Positions 53,690-64,000 of a stretch of 64,000 nucleotides of DNA are shown in pieces. The notes below the pieces were generated by a model. That model was not told where the DNA came from. It saw nothing but the letters and a program-made list of their open reading frames with translations, and did no database searches. Numbering within the stretch: position 1 is the first letter of the stretch; every line of letters begins with the position of its first letter. Source of the DNA: Elysia chlorotica (taxonomy: Eukaryota; Mollusca; Gastropoda; Plakobranchidae); NCBI GenBank assembly GCA_003991915.1, contig RQTK01000022.1, positions 1,012,880-1,076,879 of the forward strand. Direction: 5' to 3'. A program made the position numbers and the translations under genes.

Positions 53690-53860
53690 ATGAAAATTTA
53701 GTTGGTCAAATTTTTTGGAAACTTAGCTGGTCAAATTTTACCGACAGCGACCCAACTAGTAAGGGGGAAACAAGACGGTCTGATCTGGTGTTCAACCTGC
53801 AACCTTCCGATTGGAAACTTCACACTCTAACAGTGGATCACCGCGTCAACTTTTCCAATG
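53690..53860 (-). mobile_element. SINE-A copy, reverse, old
   Basis: ACCGACAGCGACCCAACTAG, TCAACCTGCAACCTTCCGAT and GTGGATCACCGCGTC correspond to the body, box B region and head of SINE-A in reverse. It explains most of the 107-aa open frame on the + strand. Confidence 0.6.
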
Positions 53861-54054
53861 GCGTCGCTGTTTTATCTGGCGTTATCTGCGATGCGAGATA
53901 ATGGTGACACCAGCAAGGTTGGCCCGGCTGGCCGCCTCCCAGCGCCTTGACATCAGCTGCTCTAGACTCCGACTTCTACATGACTAGACTAGCTGTTGTA
54001 CAACCGATGCTGGTTGGAGCACAGCAGAGAAGTCAATAGATGCGTTGCGTTAAA

Positions 54055-54150
54055 AAGCCCCGTCGCGAAAACGAAGACGATAGGAAAAGGGAATCTGCAC
54101 TGGCGTCCAATCGTAGACCTGTCTTAGATTTTCGGAGCCAGTGAGATATC
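54055..54150 (+). repeat. Dispersed repeat with the GCGAAAACGAAGACGATAGG motif
   Basis: Reads CGCGAAAACGAAGACGATAG, then AATCTGCACTGGCGTCCAAT, then TTTCGGAGCCA. The same order, about 80 bp long, is at 62848-62930 (+). Shorter reverse pieces occur at 43268 and 52082. Confidence 0.6.
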
Positions 54151-54527
54151 AAAATCCCCCATGACTAAGGGTATTATTTCAATCAATAAAATCTTAACGT
54201 CGCAGTAGAGCTTGGTGGACGAATTACAAGGCACTCAAAAAATTTAAAAGTCCATAAATTATAGTACAGCGCTGAAATTACGAAACAACAAGAACATGTA
54301 AACCTTCCAGTCTTAAGCCTTCATCAGACACAAAAAACGATTAAAAACTCGTCATTACGTTATTCATTACCGATGCACTAATCGCAAAGCTTGCAGTATG
54401 TGGAGCGTGTGGGGCAGCGGAAAAACTGACAGCTGCCAGCGTCATCTAGCGTTGGGGCCAGCTGGACAAATCTGACCCTGCCAATCGATAACATTACCAG
54501 GGAGCGTCGGTAGTTCATTCGGTGCTG

Positions 54528-54745
54528 GGGCGAGCTGGTCTTGTGGTAGAGCGCGCAGCTTCAAATCAGGCGTCCTGGGTTAAACAACCATCAGGCGGTA
54601 AATGTTCTGTATAATTATTTTGGATTGGTGTCAGTATAATAATAATTTATTATAAGTGGTATCAGAATTTGTGATACATATACAATGTATCCTCGCTGTG
54701 TCTCTGAGTGGCAGTACGAAATTAATTGCCAGACCGTATGTCTGT
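54528..54745 (+). mobile_element. SINE-A copy, old
   Basis: Head GAGCTGGTCTTGTGGTAGAG, box-B-like CCTGGGTTAAACAACC, body GGATTGGTGTCAGTATAATA, and a GCCAGACCGTATGTCTG end. An AT-rich insertion of about 40 bp interrupts the body. Confidence 0.65.
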
Positions 54746-54749
54746 ATTT

Positions 54750-57700
54750 TCGTTTAAAATGCTTCTTCATAAACTAAGAGATAACTTCTCTCCCATAAAG
54801 AAAGATCGGAGTACATACATGTATGCTACTACTGCTGGTCGTTCACTAAACTGTCGGTGCACGGATGCGCTGGGTTGAACAACAGAAGGTGTGGGGTCGA
54901 GAACATCAACCTTTTTGCACTGCTCTAATAAATCTGCTCTAGTAAAATTTTCTTTATGTTTTTTGTTGTCGAATCTCATTCTAAAAACAAAAGTCTTTAC
55001 CACAAAACCACGCCATTTACCACCAACAAGCATACTGTCACAACAGCCGTACCATTAACTACAAAAATACCCTTTACCACAAAAACTATGCCCAAGCTCT
55101 AGCTGATTTTCACTTTTTCCAATATTTTATGTTGTGTGTGATTTATGTGCTTGCTGGTTCTTACTTCCAAAACAACAATTTGATCTATTTTTTAAAAAGG
55201 TATGATAACATTATAAACACACATTCACAATTACACACACACTTAGGACAACAACAAAAACAAGCCAGTAAGAAGACAGGGACATTGTCAATAGCGAAAA
55301 ATATAACAGACGAAAACTTAAGTCAAAGAGGGAGAGAACAGGAGAGATAACATAAAAAGAACCATTAAGTCCCTCCAATAACATGTCTAGTTGCTCTTTG
55401 AAAGCCGCACAAAGTTGTCCATCTGGCTGTTTGGATAATAAAAGTGACCTGGCTGTGTGGTCCACTGTCTGCCCCCAGGTCACATGTCACAATGTCCGAG
55501 CCATCCAACTGACCATTAGCAGCAAGCTGTTGGCTTTGATGCGGCTGTTGTTGATAGAGGTGGTGCTACGCTACAGATGTACATGAACCAGGTTTTTTTT
55601 TTCACCATAGGTGTTGTATTTGTAAGGGCTCTTTACATCTCTGTGAGCATACATCCGCAATTAAAGCGTGTGTAGTTTTGTGGTGTTAAGATCACAACAG
55701 CTGGTGGACGTATATTCCAGATGTACATAATTATTGCATCTGTTTGTCACATACGTTTCCTGAAAATCCTCTCCCTTTGATTTGCATGGATTGTGGTTGT
55801 GTTTTGTATCGTAAAATATATTTTTTCCATGAAATGATTGGTCCGTGTAAGATCTGCATTTTAAAGCGTGCGTAGCATTTGCTACCGCGGGCTGTATTAC
55901 ACGCCAAAGGGGAGTTGTTTTGATGTATATATTGTTTGGAATTGTTTGTTGATGTTTTTCATTTCTGAAAACAATGTTATGTGTATGGGTAGTTCTGTTT
56001 TTATATTTTTTTTAACAAAGACCAACCTCAAAGTGGAAAAGATTAAACAGATCTTGTATCTTTTAAAAATGGAAAAAAAATTCTCAAAGATATGTGTGAT
56101 TTAACTGTGTATCCAAAATGTCCATTGTTTGGGTAGATTCTCTTCTAAAAATTTCAAATTGATATTAGTTTCTTTGTTTTCGAAACTATAATCAAATACA
56201 AATGTCTCAAACAAACTCTTTTAAAATGATATTTCTGCAATTGGAGCACAATTAGTACAGATGGTATTTATCCAAACAAACCAGTGACTTTTAATGAATT
56301 TTCAAGTGAAAATGCTAAACTCTTGGTTGTGCAAAACATAACTCGGTGTTGTATCTTTTCTTTTATTTCTTATCAAAAAATAATGTATCTATGTTTATCC
56401 TTAACGTGTGACTAGCCATTCCTTTACTATGACGAGCGAAAAGTTTAACTGGTTGCCTGTGATGATTTTAAACGCTTTTAGGGCAACTTGATTTGGGATA
56501 ATAAAACCCAAGGCTAACAGCAATTATTGAACCCTCTGTGTGTTTATGAGGGACGCGATTGCATTTTTAGCCGCGGGGAATGGCCAGATTGGTGTCCAGC
56601 CCAGTCCTCTGATGTAGTCGATAGCCTTTGGTCAGTCTAGCGTATCGCTGGACAATCTAAATCTGGTGTGGTAACATCCCTCCTCAGTCAGGTTCCTGAT
56701 CAGTTTTAATGACCATCGCCCGAGAGAATAGACGGCTATCAACCCAATACCCATGCGTGGACGCCCTAGCAAAGATGCAAGGATGCAAAACAGACAGTGT
56801 AATCAACAAAAGAAAAAAAAAAGATATCATTTTGCACCATGGAGTCACGTTACATACCTGATTAAACACGGCAACGAATGCCATCTGGACAAAAACACTT
56901 TTTTTTTTAATAAATGAGAGAAACTCTAGTTGATCGTTCTCGCTTCTAACCACTATAGTAAAGATTTAATGGAAGTTTTATGTCATTATAGAATTAACGG
57001 AGATATCTATTAATTTTTTTTTTGAAAAATGTCAGCGGCAATTAATTAGGCAAACTATTTCTTAGTAAACTAATTTCTTATTAGACAGATTTATAGGTAG
57101 CTTGAACAGCACGGTCCCATTTGAATAATTATAACAGTTTCGATTCATAAAAATTAAGGTTTTATGAGCTCTTTGGACCAAAAATACGAACATTTTAGGC
57201 TGATGCCCGCCGTCCAACAATGCCACTATATGTTACTATATTTAGCCAATGCATGTGTATATCTTTAATTTTCTGAAAACAAAAAAGGGAATAGAACAAG
57301 ACGACAGAGAGACAATAATAGGATCCCGATGTCATCTAACGCAAAATAGAAATGAGAAGAAATAAGTTAATTTTAAATAAACGCGTATTGCTCTATTCAA
57401 GCAAGGCATAATTAGATAAATAATTTATTATAGAATTGGTTTGATATCAGCTTATTGCGAGTATCAAAAAATTAAAATGCTAAATCGGACCTAATAATGA
57501 CAATGCAAAAATATCCTAAAAAAAAAGATTCGTGTAAGCCTAATGGTTGTTTTAAAGATCTAAAAAAGCACATAGGTGTTCAAAAATGGTTAGGCTCACA
57601 TTGGTCCATGGACAGTTACGAGTGTTACAGACCAATTTCCCCTCAGGTGCGAGGCATTGCGTGAAAGTGAGATGAACCATTAAGCTAGCCACACATATTT

Positions 57701-58190
57701 AATAAGATAGGAAAACAGACGGATATATTTCCCTTCTAGATCGCCCTTGGGGTTCTGACAAATGTTAGAAATGGATATGATGATGTTAGATAAATGGGCC
57801 TATTTAGACACAACAGAGATATAGATCAAAATCTTGATAAATAAGTTGATAAAGTCATAGATAAAGAAAACAATTTTTAAACATCTACCTCCTTGCAGTT
57901 TTCAAATAGAGTTTCGTGCCTCTTGGCCACACAAAATAAGATACTCGTTAGGTAACTGTTCCGTAATATTGTAGGTGTCTTACCTTGTGGACATAGCGTG
58001 TCAAGACTACTAACATAGTAGAAACATAGCTAGATTAAAAAAGATAAATACATAGGTCGATGGATACATAGGTTAACACTAAACCTTCATTCAAACGTTG
58101 AACTTGATAGATTCTCCAACGATTTTGCATTGTGGATTTTGCATTTAAGGAATCCCGACAACATAGAAACCTGGTTCTGTAATATTAAAA
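54750..58190. other. Long non-coding stretch
   Basis: AT-rich, with a few short open frames and no coding evidence. The somewhat less AT-rich stretch 56560-56700 has no recognisable content. Confidence 0.5.
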
Positions 58191-58199
58191 CAGTGCTTC

Positions 58200-58390
58200 A
58201 GTCTGCTGCTGGTGGTATTGCTACTGCTGGTGATGGTGATACTGCTGATGTTGTTTTTGTTACTGCTGGTTTTGTTGCTAATGCTGAAGTTGTTGCTACT
58301 GTTAATGTCGTTGCTACTGTTGATGTTGTTTTTGCTACTGCTGATGTTGTTGCTGCTGATACTGCTGTTACTACTGCTGATACTTTGCCA
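58200..58390. repeat. Degenerate GCTGATGTTGTT-type repeat
   Basis: Imperfect repeats of GCTACTGTTGATGTTGTT. The Ala/Val/Thr-rich 92-aa open frame is translated repeat. Confidence 0.8.
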
Positions 58391-58963
58391 ACCTTCCAGG
58401 TAGAGTAAAGAGGTTACTTAGGCAGTCATACGCAACGCTGATGATTTCCTTATACGTAAAATCTTCTCGGCAGGATAGAAAGATAGAGACAGGTTTAGAT
58501 TGAAAAAATAAAAAAAAACGAAAAGCTAGATCAATATGTATGGTGAAATGTTGTAGTTGTACTGTCCCTTCCTCCAAACAATAACAGAAAATATTCTTGA
58601 TCTGAAGACTACAAAAGAAAATATTCTTTATCTCAAGACAATAAGTATAACAGAATATATTGTTGATTGACAAACACAATCTGTTGTCCTAGGCATCCCG
58701 ACAACCTGAAAACCTGTACATGTAGTGAATATGCTACCATGACATGGCTTAAACTGCTGTTGTTGTTTTGCCAAGCCTTCTGGCAGAGCTGATATGCTGC
58801 AAGATGAGCCATCACCAGCCATCACTGATCCCACTGGCTCTCTGAGGCGTGCCGCAACAAACCTGGAAATGGATTCAAGATGTTCATCACGATCAATCTC
58901 TCCCTCGCTTACTTACCTCTATCTTAATCATTACTTCTGTTTCCAAGAGAGGCAGAGGGAGAT

Positions 58964-58965
<2 letters not shown>
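58391..58965. other. Non-coding stretch
   Basis: Short repeated phrases (AAAATATTCTT, CATCCCGACAACATAG/CTG) but no gene. Confidence 0.5.

Positions 58966-58969
<4 letters not shown>

Positions 58970-59050
<81 letters not shown>
58970..59050. repeat. (GA)n microsatellite
   Basis: About 40 GA units. Confidence 0.95.
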
Positions 59051-59053
<3 letters not shown>

Positions 59054-59214
59054 CGTGTGTACATCTGTTTGACTTGGATCATATCTGGCAAAATACCATG
59101 GGGATTTATCGGTCTGTCTGTGTTACAAAAGGGTGTATGTTTTACAAATCATGATCCTTACCTGGATAATGGCTTGAGTACATGTATAAGAGATTTGTTT
59201 ATGTGGGTAAGATA

Positions 59215-59305
59215 TGAGAGAGGAGAGAGAGAGAGAGGGAGAGAGAGAGGGAGAGGGGGGAGGGTGAGAAAGGGGAGAGAAAGGGGAGAGAAGGGGTGAG
59301 GTGAG
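59215..59305. repeat. GA/GGGA-rich simple repeat
   Basis: Imperfect GAGAGAGG and GGGGAGAG units. Confidence 0.85.
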
Positions 59306-60305
59306 AAGGACACGCAGACAGACAGGCAGATAGACAGACGTACACAGAGACAGTTAAAGTGGTGAAAGATACGCAGACAAACAAAGGCAGAAGGAAGCTA
59401 GAGAGATCTCAGCAAGACATGTATGTTATAGTATATCGCGGCATTAATTGTTTCATTCAGTCACCGTGAGCTTAACAAAAGCAGCAACTCCTGTACTGGT
59501 TTATCTGGGGTTCTATAAAGGGAAAACAACAAATATTGCACAAAGCTGAAAAACTTCAATTGACAAGACAGAAGATTTTTTCATTCTTCTCCATCTCCTA
59601 TCACATTTATTGTTTATACTTGCAAAGTGTCATGGGATCAAAAAATAACAACGTTAATGATAGTGCAAAACCAGGATCTGCGCATGTGCATTCTAATTCA
59701 TAAACGTAAGATAAGTAAATAATCACTATTCCCAAAATTATAAGATTTATCGTTTAGCTTAATCGTTATAATTATATTCAACTGAAGAGATTTTAATGTT
59801 TTAATAGAGTTTTATAGTATCTAAATTATTTCATGTGAATAGCATACTTCGTCAAGAATAGTAAATAAAAAAAATACTTTTTGAAAAATCAGAACCAATA
59901 ATGCTTCTGAACGACATATCCCACGGACACTCAGTAATCGAACCTGGTAGCCCGCTTCTGACATCAAAGTTTCATTAAAAGTCGTCCAGGCTTGCCGAGG
60001 ACATGAATGCCGGTGGCTGGTTGTCGCACGTGCGCCCACAGTCAATGGTGAGACAGAAGCTAGGTGCCAACTCACACACAAAGGAATTAATGAGCACTGG
60101 AGCTACTGAGGCCTGCCCTCGCCTACAGCCCTGTCACCTGGGGAACAGTGACACGGCTTTTCTTTCTAGCACCCACATTTTTTCTTCTCTTTCTATAGGT
60201 CTGTCTATCCATCGATTCATCCCTCCATCTATCCATCCATCTACTAATAAGCCACCGTGCATTGTAATTTTTCTGCTTACAGATTTATGGTTTGAGTGTA
60301 TCTGT
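59306..60305. other. Non-coding stretch
   Basis: No gene. CCATCTATCC repeats lie near 60210-60240. Confidence 0.5.
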
Positions 60306-60310
60306 GTTCT

Positions 60311-60311
<1 letters not shown>

Positions 60312-60364
<53 letters not shown>
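60312..60364. repeat. (CT)n microsatellite
   Basis: Pure CT tract. Confidence 0.95.
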
Positions 60365-60368
<4 letters not shown>

Positions 60369-61990
60369 CCAATATAAAGCAATAAAGCAGTTAGGTAGCA
60401 TGGAAATCTTCAGAACACAATAAATGTCTTTTCATCGTGAAATACAAGTAAAGATACCAATATTGCATTCTAAGCAATCATTTTATAAATCCACAGACTG
60501 AGAAAGTTGCCCGTTTGTCTAGTGTGAATGCTGTCCTGATAAATCGTTCACACGCTTTTATTATTTATCTGAAAAGTTTTAAACTATCGATATTGTTCGC
60601 TGATGCTACTATACTTAAAGTACCATAGAAATAGCGGTCAGGTTTTTCAAGGATATAAAGTTGGCTTATAACTTTTGACATAATCTAATCGTCTTTCTCT
60701 CCATTATTCTTGAATGTCGCACAGCCAATAGATATTGAGTTATCTAATCGTGAGATTAATTTTCAGGGTAGATTGTGTGTTTCTTCCACTAGTTCCAGCG
60801 GCCATGATTTGGACGAGTACTATGTTAGTCGACATATCAGACCATTTCTCAATTCGTAGCAACAATATAAGAATAAGAAGGCTTACAACGAGACGTTAGC
60901 TACGTCATGTTTGTGCTTTCTACCCATGGTTTTTGCTTACTTTTGACGTATCCGTCCGGAAAATTAGACCCCTAAATGTCACGTAAAAAACACAGTTGTG
61001 TTGGCTTACTTATAGCGTATCCTCCAGTTTCTCACTTTGAACAATAATCTTAATGTCACGCTAAATACGATATTGCGTTTGTTTGTTCAAGACGTCTCCA
61101 GTTTGAATCACCCATAGTTCGCTTCAGTCACATAAACAACGAGTAATCTCCGACTTTAGTATTGACAGAAAACCATATCCAACCCGTTCATCTAATTGAT
61201 CCCTTAATGTAAATTGGAACACGGGTATACGGTGCATGTATTGTGTTGGGTTATTGTTCACATATTCAGCCCAATTATCTATTACTGTTACATATATTTT
61301 AATCATTTAGTATCACTTTAAACACTTGTAGTGTTTTTATCTGATGTTGACATTATATAACCCTTCAAATGTAATGTTCCCCAATCGAGCCCTTAAAATT
61401 ACACTCAACACGACTATCATTTCGGCTCACTGTTGACACATCCAACAAACTTCATATAATATAATTATGATCTTGTAATTTTAAGTTTGTTGAAAACTGG
61501 TACATATTGTTTTAACTCATTTTCTCAATGTCCACGGTGGTCATGTTCTACTGTATTGTTTGTTTGTTTGTTTGTTTTTTATTTTTTTTTATTTAGCCCA
61601 TTTCTCAATCTGTATTGACCTCTCAGATCCTTCAAAAACTGTTAGTTCCTTTGCTATTTTAATATTTCCCTGCTTATTTGGTATTTCGCAGTGCTTTTTA
61701 TTGCTGTTGGTGTTTTTTGTTTTGTTTTTCCCCCATTCCTCACGTTTCCCATATTGGCCGCTATGGAATCTGAGAAACATGGGCAGTGCCTACGGCGATC
61801 TTGGTCTGGGCAAGATGGCAGTTGAGCACGGATGGAGGGTCTCGAAATGCCATCTAGTTTTATTTGTTCTTTTTTCGCCCTCCATCTCCCTCAATGTGGT
61901 TCTTTCTTTGTCTCTCACTGTCTCACTATCTCACTGTTTCGGTCTGTCTGTCTGAGATTTATATGCCCATCTCTAGCTCTCGCTGTCCCT
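60365..61990. other. Non-coding stretch with possible old tandem repeats
   Basis: Between 60890 and 61460 phrases such as GGCTTACTTATAGCGTATCC, TTTTGACGTATCCGTCC and AATGTCACG recur loosely, suggesting a very old tandem repeat. The 131-aa open frame at 61560-61955 shows no domain. Confidence 0.4.
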
Positions 61991-62000
61991 CTCCTCTCTT

Positions 62001-62004
<4 letters not shown>

Positions 62005-62055
<51 letters not shown>

Positions 62056-62075
62056 TCTCTCTCTATCCATCTCTC
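62005..62075. repeat. (CT)n and (CA)n microsatellite
   Basis: CT repeat with a CACACA insert. Confidence 0.9.
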
Positions 62076-62544
62076 TCTCCCATCTGCTTGTTTTGACTCA
62101 GCATCTGTTTTTCTTTTTGCCAAGTACATTTCTTTTTTTAGTAAATTAAATTATTTTGTTCGTCTACCAATTTCTATTTAAATTTGTCTGCCTTTCTGTC
62201 AATATTTTTATAACTACTTCACTCCCTGTATTGATCTTGCATTCCCTTATACCGTTTTCTCTTTCGCTTCATACTTAAATCGCAGATGTTCAACAAACTC
62301 AATCATACTCACGCACTCCCCCACACACACACACATAGCAAGCATCATGTACTCACCCCAGGCCCCTCGTGGCATTCTTGTTTTGTTGTGCACTGTATTT
62401 TCTTCCTTCCTTGTTATTCCTGATTCATGCTTTTCCATCTCCGTGTGATTCCACATTGGAACCATTATCGACCAGAAGGTCCGACTGTCTGCCACCATGA
62501 TGCATGCAGGCTCATCTCAGTCGGACTGGCTATGTTCGAGCCTG

Positions 62545-62548
62545 GTGA

Positions 62549-62587
<39 letters not shown>

Positions 62588-62812
62588 AGTGTATTTAAAA
62601 GTGTGCATGTATGTGTGAGTGTACGTGTGAGTGGGGGATTGTTTGTGTGTGCACGTGTTTAAGTGTTTGTGTGAGTATGTGTGTTTGTGTATGTGTGTTA
62701 GTGTGAGTATGCATGCTAGTATCTGAGTGTGTGTGGGTGGGTGGGTGTTAGTTAGTGTGTGTATGTATGTGTTTCGTTGAATATGTGTGTGAGTGTGTGT
62801 GTGTGTTTTTGT
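62545..62812. repeat. Degenerate (TG)n region
   Basis: TGTG repeats with many GAGT/TATG interruptions. The His/Thr-rich minus-strand open frame is its translation. Confidence 0.9.
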
Positions 62813-62847
62813 CAGTAAGTACATATCTCGCGATAACTAAGCCCTTA

Positions 62848-62930
62848 GCGAAAACAAAGACGACAGGTTAGTGAATCTACACCGGTATCCAATCGAAGCT
62901 CTATCCCTGACTTTCGGAGCCAATGAACGT
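62848..62930 (+). repeat. Second copy of the dispersed GAAGACGA repeat
   Basis: GCGAAAACAAAGACGACAGG, AATCTACACCGGTATCCAAT and TTTCGGAGCCA parallel the copy at 54055. Confidence 0.6.
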
Positions 62931-63950
62931 ACAGAAGATCCCATGCCCCGGGGGCGCGATTATGTTATCCGCTCTCATCGTGCCGATCACAAGGCTTGTG
63001 GTGTGTTTTGCCCGTCGGACGTCCATACCACTGAGCCCACATCTCACCAACTGTGTTGGGCTAGTACAAACATGGTGTAGGGCCTACTCACATTTGGACG
63101 GAAATTCCCAGCCTCTGTGGAATCGAATCAAAGTTGTTGCGAAGTAGTGAGTTCTCTCGATATTTTGGTAGGTTCATTCAGATGATAAAATAAAGAACTG
63201 TGAAAGCGTTCTCTTGGCTAACTACCCACTCGAGGTTTAAACTTAAAACATAGTATAATGTGTAATTTGGAAATTGAAGCCCAAACTTCAACATTAACTT
63301 CAGATTAGGAGACCTTCAGATTTCTTGATGGTAATTTTGCTTTCTCGTAACTTTGTTGACACTCCAATGAGAGAGGATACGGGAGTAAGTAAAACAATAT
63401 TATTAAGGAGAATACGGCATGAATAGGATTGGGAGAAGGAGGAGGAGAAAGAGGAATGGAAGGAAAAGTAAGAAGATAGAGAAGATAAGGAGGACGAGGT
63501 AAGGGACAATGATGAGGGAGTGGATAAGGAGGGGAGGAAGAGAAGGAGGAAACGTTCTAAAAATCTAAAAGCCACCTCATATTCAAGGCTGAATTACTTA
63601 TTTTCACCCTTTTCTACTTTACCCCAAACCTCAACACAATAATGATTCCAAAGTCAGGAATCGAATACTTCACAGCCATAATAATTTGTAGCCACCCACG
63701 ACAAAGCCTGTAGCCAGATGTTTCCCCAACCATCTGGGGCTCCGGCTATTAGAGCACTCACGCACAAGTCAGTCTGTCTGCCTGGCAGTGCCTGGCTGGG
63801 ACAGGCCGATTTAGCACGCTCTGCTCGACCCCAGCTTATGCCAGCCCTGGTCTCCCGCTGTTTAATTTCTGGGAGCTGTTTTGTTTGACTAGTCCGGGTC
63901 GTTCTCTTTGAGCGTTTCTGTGGCCACACGGTTTGCACTGGTCTGCCCAT
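62931..63950. other. Non-coding stretch
   Basis: Contains GGA/GAG-rich sequence (63420-63560). No gene recognised. Confidence 0.5.
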
Positions 63951-64000
63951 TTCTTTCTTTCTCTCTGTCAGTCTCTCTTTCTCTCTCTCCCTCTCTCTCT
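63951..64000. repeat. (CT)n microsatellite at the window edge
   Basis: Begins TTTCTTTCTTTCTCTCTGTC and continues as CT repeat to the end of the window. Confidence 0.85.

Noticed and set aside
57600-57700. tRNA-like sequence on the minus strand with TAGCTTAATGG
   Set aside because: Box A fits, but no box B or body of a known family follows.

Overview
This is a 64 kb piece of an intron-rich, AT-rich animal genome, almost certainly a mollusc and most likely a gastropod. That assignment is inference. It rests on short exons in long introns, very dense CT/GACA/GTA/GTT microsatellites, tRNA-headed SINEs in many states of decay, and cadherin-type genes. I see no prokaryotic genes, CRISPR arrays, rRNA, or intact free-standing tRNA gene.

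The real gene content is two complete, related cell-surface cadherins in tail-to-tail orientation. Gene A (+) runs from a signal-peptide exon at 12607 to a stop at 25680. Gene B (-) runs from a signal-peptide exon at 38057 down to a stop at 27915. I assembled each from 11 coding exons with matching GT/AG sites and compatible phases. They predict 796 aa (A) and 726 aa (B). Both have the same intron-phase series. Both have exactly 1035 nt of coding sequence before the last exon. In both, one large terminal exon carries the membrane-proximal region, a single transmembrane helix and the whole cytoplasmic tail. Each ectodomain has about three cadherin repeats. They are therefore ancient local duplicates with conserved adhesive ectodomains and unrelated tails, so they probably mediate adhesion or recognition but signal differently.

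The most unusual structure is inside these genes: several exons, or the ends of exons with their splice donors, have been locally copied. In gene A the 3' end of exon 3 plus its donor is repeated five times (38-bp unit). The 3' end of exon 8 plus its donor is repeated about fifteen times (about 46-bp unit). A decayed copy of exon 9 lies upstream of the real one. In gene B exon 2 is duplicated with both copies spliceable, exon 3 has two decayed copies, and part of exon 6 with its intron is present as an inverted copy across an assembly gap.

Layout: 1-12.5 kb is non-coding with SINEs, microsatellites and one LTR-like segment. 12.6-25.7 kb is gene A, whose introns hold SINEs, a deleted LINE and foldback elements. 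25.7-27.9 kb is the shared 3' intergenic space. 27.9-38.1 kb is gene B. 38.1-64 kb is non-coding as far as I can tell, with a satellite of about 183 bp (39-40 kb), a GC/CpG-rich block (44.4-44.75 kb), a class-II-tRNA-like SINE with a CTA tail (45 kb), a 31-bp minisatellite (47.2-47.8 kb) and many simple repeats. Most long open frames outside the two cadherins are translated microsatellites or SINEs.
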